Assembly (NCBI RefSeq): GCF_036321025.1
Contig: NZ_JAZAPB010000001.1
Span: forward strand, 372,001-436,000
DNA from: Alteraurantiacibacter hainanensis
Lineage (GTDB): Bacteria; Pseudomonadota; Alphaproteobacteria; Sphingomonadales; Sphingomonadaceae
Direction: 5' to 3'
DNA length: 64,000 nt
This document shows positions 16,332 to 24,842 of this stretch, piece by piece. Below the pieces are notes generated by a model. It did no database searches and had not been told where the DNA came from. It saw only the letters and a list, made by a program, of their open reading frames with translations. The position numbers and the translations under genes were made by a program. How positions within the stretch are numbered: the first letter of the stretch is position 1; every line of letters begins with the position of its first letter.

Positions 16332-18410
16332 ATGATCGGTAGACTGTGGCTCGCGAGTGCGGGCGTGATGGCGCTGACCCTTGGCGGGTCCGGACTTGCG
16401 CAACAGGGTGCGGCGCTGGCCGACCAGCTGGATGCCGGTCGGCAGGCCTATGCCGCCAACTGCGCCTCCTGCCACGGGGCGGACCTTTCAGGTGGCCAGT
16501 TCGCCGGTACGCTGACCGGTGCCGCGTTCCTTTCGACCTGGGGCGAACAGCCCTCGGGCGCCTTGCTGGACTACATCTCCACCTCGATGCCGCCCGGCGG
16601 GGGCGGACGCCTCGATGCGGAAACCTACGCCGCGCTGACGGCGCTGATCCTGGCCGAGAACGGCGTCGACACCTCCGTCACCCTGGCTGCGGCGAGCGTG
16701 CCGACCCTGTCCGTCGATGACGAGGCGGGCAACGAGATCGGCCTTCCCGGCATCACCAGCCGATACCCCTTCCCCCACCGCGATCCCCCGCCCAATCCGC
16801 TCGACGGTTTCACCCCGGTGACGCAGGCCGAACTGGTGGCCCCGGCGGACGAGGACTGGGTGGCATGGCGGCGCAGCCAGTCAGGTCAGGGCTTCTCTCC
16901 GCTGGCGCAGATCACGGTCGGGAACGTGGACGATCTCAATGTCGCGTGGTCCCAGGCGCTGCCTGCGGGGCCGACCATGGCAGAGCCGCTGGTGCGCGAC
17001 GGGGTGATGTACGTCCACGGTTACGGGGAGGAAGTGTTCGCCTTCGATGCCGCGACCGGCCGCCAGCTTTGGCGCTACCGGCGGCAGATGCCCGAAGGCA
17101 CATTGATGCAGGGCAAGAAGACCATCGCGCTGTGGAACGACAAGCTGATCCTGGCGACGTCGGACCTGCACATGATGGCTCTGGACGCACGCACCGGGCG
17201 CCCGGTGTGGGATGTCGCCATTCCCGATGCCGCCGACACCCGCAGCAACGGCGGCCCGCTGGTGGCGGACGGCGTGGTGATGATCGGCCTCGCCACACAG
17301 CGTGCCGGCGGCGGACTGATCGCCGCCTTCGATGCCGAGACCGGCGAGCACCTGTGGAATTTCGACACCGTCGCCAAGACCGGCACGACCGGCGGCGACA
17401 CATGGAACGGCCTGCCCGATGACGAGCGGCACGGCGGGTCCGTCTGGACCAGCGGCAGCTACGATGCCGAAACCGGCCTGGCGCTGTGGGGCGTGGCGCA
17501 GACATACGATACCGGTCCGGTGCGCGATCGCATTCCCGGCGGCAACAACGACGGGCTGTTCACCAACTCCACCCTCGCCTTCGAGCCACGCAGCGGCGAG
17601 CTCGTCTGGTACTTCCAGCACATGCCGAACGACCAGTACGACCTCGACTGGGTGTTCGAACGCGTAGTGGCCGATATCGAGGTGGACGGGGAGCAGCGCC
17701 ACGTGGTGATCACGGGCGGCAAGGAAGGCCTGTTCGACACGATCGACGCACGCACGGGCGAATATCTCGACACCGCCGACATGGGCTTTCAGACCTTCAT
17801 TTCCGAAATCGATCCCGAAACCGGCCGCAAGACGCCGGATCCCGCGTTGTTGCCGGGGCGCGACCGCGGCTCTGTATTCATGTGCCCGCACGCGGGCGGT
17901 GGCCGCAACTGGAGCCCCACCGCGCTGACGCAAGACAACGCCATGCTGTTCGTGAACGCACGCGACACCTGCATGGAACTCCGGCCGACCGAGGGCGGGT
18001 TCCTGACCAGCGGCGTGGACATCTACTATTCCGCCCCGCCCGACAGCGACGGCAACTTCGGCATCCTCCAGGGCATCGACATGGAAACGGGCGAAGTGGC
18101 CTGGGAACACCGCCGCCGCGCGCCCTACAACGCCGGCATCCTCGCCACGGGCGGCGGGCTGCTGTTCACGGGCGGAATGGACCGCGAGTTCCTGGCCTAT
18201 GACCAGGCGAGCGGCGAGCAGGTGTGGCGCACCGGCCTGACGGGCGTGCCCAATGCCAGCCCCATCACCTATGCGGTGGACGGCAAGCAATACGTTGCCG
18301 TGGTGACGGGCATGGGCAATCCGCTGGCCTTCGGTCTGCCCAACTTCACGCCGGAATTCCCGCTGCCCGAAGTCAACAGCGCGGCGGTGTATGTCTTCGC
18401 GTTGGAATAG
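16332..18410 (+). CDS. PQQ dehydrogenase with N-terminal cytochrome c domain (PVA-dehydrogenase-like order)
   Basis: A 692-residue secreted protein. A signal peptide is followed by a cytochrome c domain with C44-A-S-C-H48 and a likely axial Met in STSMPPGGGG, then a linker and a PQQ propeller (WVAWRRSQSGQGFSPLAQI, then NDQYDLDWVFE and TGGKEGLFDTIDARTG). Haem before propeller is the order of polyvinyl alcohol dehydrogenase, opposite to the first gene of this window. The similarity is in architecture only; I cannot call the substrate. GGGGAGAGGA precedes the ATG. It follows the carboxylesterase by 64 bases on the same strand, so an oxidise-and-hydrolyse pair is plausible. Confidence 0.88.
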   Translation: MIGRLWLASAGVMALTLGGSGLAQQGAALADQLDAGRQAYAANCASCHGADLSGGQFAGTLTGAAFLSTWGEQPSGALLDYISTSMPPGGGGRLDAETYAALTALILAENGVDTSVTLAAASVPTLSVDDEAGNEIGLPGITSRYPFPHRDPPPNPLDGFTPVTQAELVAPADEDWVAWRRSQSGQGFSPLAQITVGNVDDLNVAWSQALPAGPTMAEPLVRDGVMYVHGYGEEVFAFDAATGRQLWRYRRQMPEGTLMQGKKTIALWNDKLILATSDLHMMALDARTGRPVWDVAIPDAADTRSNGGPLVADGVVMIGLATQRAGGGLIAAFDAETGEHLWNFDTVAKTGTTGGDTWNGLPDDERHGGSVWTSGSYDAETGLALWGVAQTYDTGPVRDRIPGGNNDGLFTNSTLAFEPRSGELVWYFQHMPNDQYDLDWVFERVVADIEVDGEQRHVVITGGKEGLFDTIDARTGEYLDTADMGFQTFISEIDPETGRKTPDPALLPGRDRGSVFMCPHAGGGRNWSPTALTQDNAMLFVNARDTCMELRPTEGGFLTSGVDIYYSAPPDSDGNFGILQGIDMETGEVAWEHRRRAPYNAGILATGGGLLFTGGMDREFLAYDQASGEQVWRTGLTGVPNASPITYAVDGKQYVAVVTGMGNPLAFGLPNFTPEFPLPEVNSAAVYVFALE

Positions 18411-18512
18411 GCCGTTTCGCCAAGCCGGTCCCGTATGAGCGTTCTCGTTGGGCGCGCAGCATAGTCAGGCCAGCTGAAGGCTGGCGTTTGCCCTCGGGGC
18501 TCACCACCAAAC

Positions 18513-18549
18513 AAAAAGGACCGCGCAGTTGCCTGCGCGGTCCTTCTTT
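18513..18549. terminator. Bidirectional intrinsic terminator
   Basis: A perfect 10-bp stem (18518-18527 with 18534-18543) and a 6-base loop, flanked by AAAAA on the left and TTCTTT on the right, so it can end transcription from both the PQQ gene and the convergent membrane gene pair. Confidence 0.9.
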
Positions 18550-18570
18550 ATCCGGCGCCTGGCCGAATGG

Positions 18571-19089
18571 TCAGTAGTAGATGCCCAGCGTGAAGCCGAT
18601 CGCGCGGCCGCAGAAGACCACGCCGATCCACAGCACCATCGATGCGGTGGCGGCGAACTTCGCGCCTGCGGGCAGCACCGGATGCGAATCCCAGTCGCTC
18701 ACCGTCTTGTAGGTGACGAAATGGAAGTAGAGCATGTTCAGCCCCGCCAGCGCCAGGAGCCCCATCTTTATCAGGAAGTAGGGGTTGATCATGTAGCTGG
18801 ATGCCTTGCTGATGAACAGCAGGGTGCCGGTGATCGCGGCCAGCACGAAGGCTGCCCAGGTCCACGGCAGGGTATCCTTGCTCATCTGCGTCACCGCCCA
18901 TTTGTTCGATGCCAGGCCCAGCAGCCGCAGGTCCATGATCAGGATGGTGCCGAACACGGTCACCAGCGCGATGACGTGGATCGTCTCCAGCGTGGGGAAG
19001 GCCCACAGGCTTTCGGCAATCGACGTGCCGAGAGACGAATATTCGATCGATTCCCAGATATTCGTGGGTTCAGGATAGTAGGAAGCCAT
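18571..19089 (-). CDS. Four-helix membrane protein, possibly DUF6644 family, copy 2
   Basis: A 172-residue integral membrane protein with about four helices (around 35-55, 72-95, 103-122 and 148-170). Recognisable pieces are FPTLETIHVIALVTVFGTIL, DLRLLGLASNKWAV and SYMINPYFLIKMGLLALAGL. The layout matches proteins I remember under DUF6644, of unknown function. The His near the start of the first helix, together with later polar residues, is reminiscent of small haem-binding membrane proteins, but I see no clear haem pair. It lies 14 bases downstream of a similar gene and the two are probably one transcript. A role in electron transfer for the neighbouring quinoproteins is speculation. Confidence 0.7.
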   Translation of the reverse strand: MASYYPEPTNIWESIEYSSLGTSIAESLWAFPTLETIHVIALVTVFGTILIMDLRLLGLASNKWAVTQMSKDTLPWTWAAFVLAAITGTLLFISKASSYMINPYFLIKMGLLALAGLNMLYFHFVTYKTVSDWDSHPVLPAGAKFAATASMVLWIGVVFCGRAIGFTLGIYY

Positions 19090-19103
19090 TATTCAAAATC
19101 CCC

Positions 19104-19640
19104 TCAAACCGGCGCGTAGGCGATCCAGCGGCCGCCAGCCATCACAAGGCACCAAAGGATGACGATGATCCACGAGGTGGCGCGCATTCCGCCACTCGCT
19201 CTCCACGTCGGGCCAGCGGCATGCGCCTGCGCGCGTGCCGTGTTCTGGAAACCGATGGTGATGGCGATCGTCAGCAGGACGAGGATCATCTTGGTCCAGA
19301 ACACGCCGTTGATCATGTTGCGAACCGGTTCCGCCCAGAGCATCAGGAAACCACTCACCACAATCCAGATCAGCGACCACCAGATCCACGGAATGTAGCG
19401 TTCGGAAACCTGCGGCACCGTGCGCGCGCCGCCCGCCAGGTCGTTGACGCGCAGGGTCAGCATCAAGCTGGCAGCAAAACCGGCGGCAATGCCGAGGATG
19501 TGCAGAACCTGTGCGATCGGCACGGCCCAGAAGTTTTCGACCAGCAGGCGGTTGAGGCCTGTCGTCTCGATCCAGAAGGCTGTTTCGAGCAGAAACGTCG
19601 TCCGCAGCCATTCCGTCAATCCGAAAAAGAAATCACCCAT
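19104..19640 (-). CDS. Four-helix membrane protein, possibly DUF6644 family, copy 1
   Basis: A 178-residue membrane protein with the same layout as the next gene: FWAVPIAQVLHILGIAAGFA for the first helix, LTLRVNDLAGGARTVPQVSE for the loop, then PVRNMINGVFWTKMILVLLT. The shared plan, a His in the first helix, a loop with LRL/LRV, then an N-P or M-I-N segment before a long helix, suggests an old duplication. Its start is at 19640, with a long untranslated region upstream shared with the divergent PQQ gene at 20011. Function unknown; a heterodimer of the two products is possible. Confidence 0.7.
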   Translation of the reverse strand: MGDFFFGLTEWLRTTFLLETAFWIETTGLNRLLVENFWAVPIAQVLHILGIAAGFAASLMLTLRVNDLAGGARTVPQVSERYIPWIWWSLIWIVVSGFLMLWAEPVRNMINGVFWTKMILVLLTIAITIGFQNTARAQAHAAGPTWRASGGMRATSWIIVILWCLVMAGGRWIAYAPV

Positions 19641-20010
19641 TCCCCATAATCCTCATCTCAAACCTCTCTGTGTGGACAGATTGATCCTGTCCGGAGCGTT
19701 TCCGCCTTGATCTGGCGCAAATCCGCTAGCGGTCAATTCCTCGTTCGCCAAGTGTTGCAGTCCGTCCGATACCCGTTTCGGGACACCGCCAGCGCGGCTT
19801 AATCCCTGTTTTTCCGGCATTTCCGACCTGCAAGGCCCCGCCTTTTCATAGGCTTAGCATCCCCCGGCAATGCCCCTCGCCCGACCCGCCCGATAACGGG
19901 TGGCGCGAGGCATTGTCAAAGCCATGCAGGATGTTTAGGACAGAATCAACAAGAGCGATGCCGCCTCATGGTATCGTCATTCAATTGAAGTGATTCGGGA
20001 GAGATCGGCG
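19641..20010. promoter_or_regulatory. 370-bp divergent intergenic region with a hairpin
   Basis: No credible gene lies between the membrane pair and the PQQ gene at 20011. It must hold promoters for both directions, though I cannot fix -35/-10 boxes. The one clear element is a hairpin at 19869-19914: AATGCC-TCGC on the left (with a two-base CC bulge) pairs with GCGAGGCATT on the right, and an inner ACCCG/CGGGT can pair. It ends about 96 bases before the PQQ start. Confidence 0.5.
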
Positions 20011-21963
20011 ATGCAAGCCAGCGCGGCGTACAAACTGGCCATCCTGCTTGCCTGTACCACGGCCTGCACCACCGTTACCCCCGGCCCGCTGGCAGCGAAC
20101 GATCACGTCGAAGGTCATGCCATGCCCGATGGCGACTGGCAGACCATTCACCGCGACCTGGCGTCCACCCGCTACTCTCCGCTGGCGGACGTGAACCGGT
20201 CCAACGTGGCCGACCTGCAGCAGGCCTGGGCCTATCCCTACCGCGCATTCAATGTCGCCGTTCCGCTGGTGATCGACGGCGTCATGTACTTCCCCGCGCA
20301 GAACCGCATCATCGCGCTGGACGGCGCGACCGGCGAGGAAGTGTGGGTCTACGAGCACGAGTTCCCCGCCAGCGACCGGCCCGGACCGCCCCCCAGCTTT
20401 GCCGCGCGCGGCCTCGCCTACTGGCCGGGAGACGATACCCACGGCGCGCGCCTGCTGGTGACGGCGGGATCGACGCTGATGGCCTTCGATTTCGAAACCG
20501 GGCAGCCGGTCGCCTCGTTCGGCGAGGATGGCGCGGTGGCGATCGATCCCGGCTACAGCGGCACGCCCACTATCACGGGCAACATCGCCATCATCGGCGC
20601 GGCCAGCCTGGAAAACCCGCAGGGCCCGGAAGGCAATCCGCGCGCCTTCAACGTGATCACCGGCGAGAAGGTCTGGGAATTCGATACGACGCCGGGTGAA
20701 GGCGAACCTTACAACGACACCTGGGGCGGCGGCGCCGAAGGTCGCGGCGGCACGAACATGTGGGGCTTTGCCGCCACCGTCGACGAGAGCACCGGCACGG
20801 CCTACCTGCCCATCGCCGGCCCGGCGCACAACTACTGGGGCGGAGATCGTCCCGGTACCAATGTCTTCGGCAACTCCGTGGTGGCGGTGGATGCCGAAAC
20901 CGGCGAGTACAAGTGGCATTTCCAGACCGTGCACCACGATCTGTGGGATATCGACATGAGCCATGCTGGCACACTGATCCCCGTGCAGGCGCCCGACGGT
21001 CAGCAGCACATGGCGCTGGCCAACGTCGGCAAGTCCAGCCTGTTCTACGTGCTCGATGCGCAGGACGGCGAACCGGTGCTGCCGGTGGAGGAGCGCCGCG
21101 TTCCTCCCGGTGACGTGCCCGGCGAATACTATCACCCGACGCAGCCCTTCCCCGTCCTCACCCCGCCGCTCAGCCGGGTGGAGATGACCTATCAGGATAT
21201 CGTCGGGCCGGAGGACACCACGCCCGAACATTCCGAGGCCTGCTATGCCATGTGGGAACGGGCCGGCGGTTTCCTGAACCTGGGGCCGTTCACCCCCTTC
21301 ATGTACCGAGCCGAAGGCCAGCCGCCGCGCTCCACCATCCAATTGCCGGGCGGCATCGGCGGCGTGAACTGGGGCGGCCCCGCGGCCGATCCCACCACCG
21401 GCATGGTCTATGTCAACGCGCTCGACACCTCGCTGGTCGGCTGGGTTGAAAAGGTAGAAGGCGACGAGCCCTATTCCTTCGATACCAGCGCGGAAGGCCC
21501 GCTGCCCGAATACGATCGCGCCAGCGTGGACGGCAAGGGTCCGTTCTTCAGTTTCAACGCCCCTCTGTCGGGCGAGTACGACGACAACGGCCGCCCCGTC
21601 GGCCCTGCCCTGCCCTGTTACAAGCCGCCCTGGGCGCGGCTGACCGCGGTAAACGCCAACACCGGCGAGATCGCCTGGGCCGTGCCGCTGGGCCAGTACG
21701 ACGAGCTGCCCGAGGGGCGCCGGGTGCTGGGAAATGCCGGCAGCGCCGGACCCAGCGTGACGGCGGGCGGACTGGTTTTCGTAGGTGCGACCAACGATCG
21801 CCGCTTCCGCGCCTTTGACGCGGAGAGCGGAGAGCAGCTATGGGAAGCACAATTGCAAGGTAACGCCAACGCCAACCCGTTCTCGTATCGGGGAAGTGAC
21901 GGCAGGCAATATGTCGCGATCAATGCCGGTGGGCAGATCGTGTCTTTTGCCCTCGAAGAATAG
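20011..21963 (+). CDS. PQQ-dependent dehydrogenase, probable lipoprotein, haem-free
   Basis: A 650-residue quinoprotein with a lipobox-like ILLAC near residue 15 and the propeller landmarks DWQTIHRDLASTRYSPLADV, GGDRPGTNVFGNSVVAVDA, HHDLWDIDMSHAGTL and VGKSSLFYVLDAQDGEP. The usual Pro after the probable active-site Asp (LPAPP in the 3223 protein) is replaced by Ser-His here, so substrate preference may differ. No haem motif. ATG 20011 is preferred over a GTG at 19990 because GGGAGAGA sits just before it. It is followed after 32 bases by a secreted-family gene and then by a DUF6152 gene, with a terminator after the third, so these three form an operon. Confidence 0.88.
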   Translation: MQASAAYKLAILLACTTACTTVTPGPLAANDHVEGHAMPDGDWQTIHRDLASTRYSPLADVNRSNVADLQQAWAYPYRAFNVAVPLVIDGVMYFPAQNRIIALDGATGEEVWVYEHEFPASDRPGPPPSFAARGLAYWPGDDTHGARLLVTAGSTLMAFDFETGQPVASFGEDGAVAIDPGYSGTPTITGNIAIIGAASLENPQGPEGNPRAFNVITGEKVWEFDTTPGEGEPYNDTWGGGAEGRGGTNMWGFAATVDESTGTAYLPIAGPAHNYWGGDRPGTNVFGNSVVAVDAETGEYKWHFQTVHHDLWDIDMSHAGTLIPVQAPDGQQHMALANVGKSSLFYVLDAQDGEPVLPVEERRVPPGDVPGEYYHPTQPFPVLTPPLSRVEMTYQDIVGPEDTTPEHSEACYAMWERAGGFLNLGPFTPFMYRAEGQPPRSTIQLPGGIGGVNWGGPAADPTTGMVYVNALDTSLVGWVEKVEGDEPYSFDTSAEGPLPEYDRASVDGKGPFFSFNAPLSGEYDDNGRPVGPALPCYKPPWARLTAVNANTGEIAWAVPLGQYDELPEGRRVLGNAGSAGPSVTAGGLVFVGATNDRRFRAFDAESGEQLWEAQLQGNANANPFSYRGSDGRQYVAINAGGQIVSFALEE

Positions 21964-21995
21964 TAGCAAACAACTGCAAGGTCTGAGGAGAGTAT

Positions 21996-22853
21996 ATGCG
22001 GGGTCTTAAACATCTGGCGGCTGTGGCTGGTGTAGCCATGGCAATGGCAATGGTTCCGGCGACGTCGTCGCCGGCCCAAGCTCAGGAAGAGATGGAGCGC
22101 ATTGGCGACCATCCCAACTTCAATGGCGTGTGGCAGGTGATGAACAGCGCCAACTGGAACGTGGAGCCGCACAGCGCGGGCCCCAATCCGCTGGAGGCAG
22201 GCGATCGCCTGCTGGGCGCGATCGGTGCCGTTCCGGCCGGGCTCGGCGTCGTGGAAGGCGGGGAAATCCCCTACAACGATGCCGCGCAGGAGCGCCTGCA
22301 GTACAACCGCGACAACGTGATCAACTACGATCCCGAAGCCGCGTGCTACCTGCCCGGTATTCCGCGCGCCACCTACATGCCGCATCCCTTCCAGATCGTG
22401 CAGGGTGACGGCGACGATATCCTGATGGTCTACGAATATGCTTCGGCCAACCGGGTGATCCACATGGAAGAGGTCGGCATTCCGCCGATCGATACCTGGA
22501 TGGGCACCAGCTACGGCCAATGGGATGGCGACACGCTCGTCGTCACCACGCTGGCGCAGGGCCCCGGCCTGGTGAAGCTGCCCGAGGGCGAAATGGTGGA
22601 AGGCGTGACCTGGCTCGACCGGGCCGGCAACTACCTCACCAACCAGGCTACCGTGACGGAGCGCTTCACGCTGCGTGAGGGCGGAAACCACATCGACTAC
22701 CACGTCGAGATCGAGGATCCTTCGATCTACAGTCAGCCCTGGGAAATGAACATGGTGCTCTACCGTCACGTAGAGGACGACGCGCAGCTTCTGGAATTCA
22801 AGTGCGTGCCGTTTTCCGAGCGCCTGCTCTACGGCGACTTAATCGAAGAGTAA
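21996..22853 (+). CDS. Secreted protein related to the tandem paralogue family, short form
   Basis: A 285-residue secreted protein (signal peptide cut near AQAQEE). It lacks the N-terminal third of the 11216-14528 proteins but keeps their core order: a Cys followed by PGIPR, an IVQ strand, then WMGTSYGQWDGDTLVVTTL, VTERFTLREGG, a YHVEIEDPSIYSQPW strand and a C-terminal LLEFKCVPFSE with the second Cys. I therefore place it in the same superfamily, by visual alignment. GAGGAGAG precedes the ATG. It sits between a PQQ dehydrogenase and a DUF6152 protein, repeating the association with quinoproteins. No function is known to me. Confidence 0.82.
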   Translation: MRGLKHLAAVAGVAMAMAMVPATSSPAQAQEEMERIGDHPNFNGVWQVMNSANWNVEPHSAGPNPLEAGDRLLGAIGAVPAGLGVVEGGEIPYNDAAQERLQYNRDNVINYDPEAACYLPGIPRATYMPHPFQIVQGDGDDILMVYEYASANRVIHMEEVGIPPIDTWMGTSYGQWDGDTLVVTTLAQGPGLVKLPEGEMVEGVTWLDRAGNYLTNQATVTERFTLREGGNHIDYHVEIEDPSIYSQPWEMNMVLYRHVEDDAQLLEFKCVPFSERLLYGDLIEE

Positions 22854-22935
22854 TGTAGGATTTGCTATTCGGACAAAGTCAACGTAAGTATTTCCGTCTG
22901 ACAGCATACAAGTTTTTAAATCGAGGAGTTCAACC

Positions 22936-23361
22936 ATGCAGATCAAGAAGCTCAGCGCTGCCGCAATCGGCGCCGTGCTCGCTGTGACGGGCGTGGGTGC
23001 CTATGCGCACCACTCGTTCGCCACCGAGTTCGATCGTAACGCCCCGATCCGGCTGGAAGGCCAGGTCGTGATGTTCGAATGGGTCAACCCCCATAGCTGG
23101 ATCCACATCGATGTGGAGCGCAACGGACGTACCGAGCGCTGGCGTATCGAAGGCGGCGCACCGTCCGCCCTGCTGCGTCGTGGCTGGAACAGGAATTCGC
23201 TGCCCGCGGGCACCGACATCATCGTCGACGCCTTCCAGGCACGCGATGGCGACACCCGCGCCTCGGCTGCGGAAATCCGCTTCCCGAACGGTCGCGAGCT
23301 TTCGCTCGGCAACCCGACCACGGAAGCCGTGGCCGCCGCACGCCGCCGCGCAGGCAACTAA
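22936..23361 (+). CDS. DUF6152-type secreted protein
   Basis: A 141-residue secreted protein. After the signal peptide (cut before or at AYAHH) comes AHHSFATEFDRNAPIRLEGQ, then the strand VNPHSWIHIDVE, WRIEGGAPSALLRRGW and LPAGTDIIVDAFQARDG. This matches the small DUF6152 beta-barrel-like family as I remember it; function is unknown. The adjacent His residues right after the signal cleavage site are conserved in the second copy of this window (41623-41997) and could bind a metal once the N terminus is free. GAGGA lies 9 bases upstream. It ends the operon with a strong terminator 27 bases after the stop. Confidence 0.82.
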   Translation: MQIKKLSAAAIGAVLAVTGVGAYAHHSFATEFDRNAPIRLEGQVVMFEWVNPHSWIHIDVERNGRTERWRIEGGAPSALLRRGWNRNSLPAGTDIIVDAFQARDGDTRASAAEIRFPNGRELSLGNPTTEAVAAARRRAGN

Positions 23362-23388
23362 GTTCTCCGACACAATCGGAACACGGCA

Positions 23389-23421
23389 AGGGGGTCCTCG
23401 ACGAGGGCCCCCTTTCCTTTT
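23389..23421 (+). terminator. Intrinsic terminator after the DUF6152 gene
   Basis: A 10-bp stem (23389-23398 with 23404-23413, one G-U pair), loop CGACG and a T-rich tail TTTCCTTTT. Confidence 0.9.
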
Positions 23422-23484
23422 GGGAATATTGACTTTTCGCCGCTCATCGCGCCACGTTGTCGGGTGAGAGGAGAATTCACGACC

Positions 23485-24666
23485 ATGCGTTTCGCGTTAC
23501 TGGCCACTGCCGGCCTCGCCCTGGGTTTCGCCGCCCTGCCCGCCGCTGCACAAGAGGAAACTCCCCAGTCGTGCCTGCCGCAGGGGGCTTTCGCCCAGCC
23601 CGACTATACTTCGGTAGAGCCGCTGCCCGATGGCAGGGTCACCTTCCGGCTGTGCGCTCCTGCCGCGGATAACGTGCGCGTCGTCAGCAACGACCTCGAC
23701 CCCGCCATTCCCGCCGGCTTCGGCGGAGGAGAGCGTGGTCTCCCCCTCACCCGCGATGCCTCCGGCCTGTGGAGCGTCACCACGCAGCTGCCGATCGCGC
23801 CCGACACCTATCGCTACAATTTCGAGGTGGACGGCGCCCGCGTGCCGGACCCCATGGCGGTAACCTTCAGCCGCGAACGCAGCGGCATCAATTCGACCTT
23901 CGAGATGCCGGGAGAGGAGGGAGCCTTCCAGACCTTCCGCGAAGACGTGCCCCACGGCATCGTCAGCCGCGTGGAATATGTCTCCGGTACGCTGGGCGCA
24001 AAGCGCGAGGCTTTCGTCTACACGCCGCCCGGCTACATGGATGGAGACGCGCGCTATCCCGTGCTCTACCTGGTCCACGGCGCGGGGGATTCAGCCGACA
24101 GCTGGACCAGCGTGGGCCACGCCCACTACATTCTCGACAACCTGCTGGCGGATGGCCGCGCCAGGGAGATGATCGTGGTCATGCCGTTCGGCCATACCCC
24201 GACGCGGGAAGGCGCGGCCATGCTGACCAACACCGACTTCGGCGAAGACCTGCACCAGGATCTCATCCCTTTCATCGACTCCACGTTCCGCACGCTGGCC
24301 GACAGCGACAACCGCGCCATGGCCGGGCTTTCGATGGGCGGCGCGCACACGATCCGCTTCGGACTGCCAAGGCCCGACGTCTTCAGCCACATCGGGATAT
24401 TCTCGATGGGCCTCGGGATGCAGGATGGAGACGTTGCGAACTACACCGCTCAGAATGCAGATGCTCTGCGGCGCGCAGCCGAGGACATGGACCTGGTCTA
24501 CTACGCGATGGGAACCGACGATTTTCTCTACGGCACCGTCGCGCCGACGCGCGGCATGCTCGACGAACATGGTATCGAGCACGTCTACAACGAGAGCGAT
24601 GGCGGGCACACGTGGATCAACTGGCGGCGATATCTGCACGATTTCGCGCCGCGCCTGTTCCGCTGA
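23485..24666 (+). CDS. Secreted CE1-like esterase with N-terminal E-set domain
   Basis: A 393-residue secreted protein (signal peptide cut near PAAAQEE). Residues of about 40-130 resemble the early-set/CBM48-like domain seen in feruloyl or enterochelin esterases (RVTFRLCAPAADNVRVV, TYRYNFEVDG). The rest is an esterase D/CE1 alpha-beta hydrolase: YPVLYLVHGAGDSADSW, the nucleophile elbow AGLSMGGAHT and a C-terminal His in DGGHTWINWRRYLHDFAP. Families with this plan release ferulic or acetyl groups from plant xylan, or hydrolyse related esters. ATG 23485 is preferred over GTG 23464, with GAGAGGAG upstream. It is a single gene after a terminator and probably works in the periplasm on esters, like the carboxylesterase at 14597. 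Confidence 0.87.
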   Translation: MRFALLATAGLALGFAALPAAAQEETPQSCLPQGAFAQPDYTSVEPLPDGRVTFRLCAPAADNVRVVSNDLDPAIPAGFGGGERGLPLTRDASGLWSVTTQLPIAPDTYRYNFEVDGARVPDPMAVTFSRERSGINSTFEMPGEEGAFQTFREDVPHGIVSRVEYVSGTLGAKREAFVYTPPGYMDGDARYPVLYLVHGAGDSADSWTSVGHAHYILDNLLADGRAREMIVVMPFGHTPTREGAAMLTNTDFGEDLHQDLIPFIDSTFRTLADSDNRAMAGLSMGGAHTIRFGLPRPDVFSHIGIFSMGLGMQDGDVANYTAQNADALRRAAEDMDLVYYAMGTDDFLYGTVAPTRGMLDEHGIEHVYNESDGGHTWINWRRYLHDFAPRLFR

Positions 24667-24688
24667 GCGGACGCGCATCCTGGTGAGG

Positions 24689-24774
24689 CGCATCGTAGCC
24701 GGAGATGTGTGGGATGGAGGAGATGCGAGGCGGAGGGGGAAGGAAAGAGAGGCCCCGCTTCCGGCTACGATGCG
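24689..24774. repeat. 15-bp perfect inverted repeat in a convergent gap
   Basis: Arms 24689-24703 (CGCATCGTAGCCGGA) and 24760-24774 are perfect reverse complements around a 56-base purine-rich spacer. It lies between two convergent genes and has no T-run, so a plain terminator is unlikely; a small non-autonomous element or a structured RNA is possible. Confidence 0.6.
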
Positions 24775-24842
24775 AGTTCCATCTAGCCCTTCCGCTGGCA
24801 AATAAAATACGGGCTTTGGCCCAGCCTGCCCTAAAGGCGGCC

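Noticed and set aside
14597..18410. Polyvinyl alcohol degradation operon
   Set aside because: Only the haem-first domain order fits. I see no oxidised-PVA hydrolase; the adjacent esterase is a type B carboxylesterase, so the substrate is left open.
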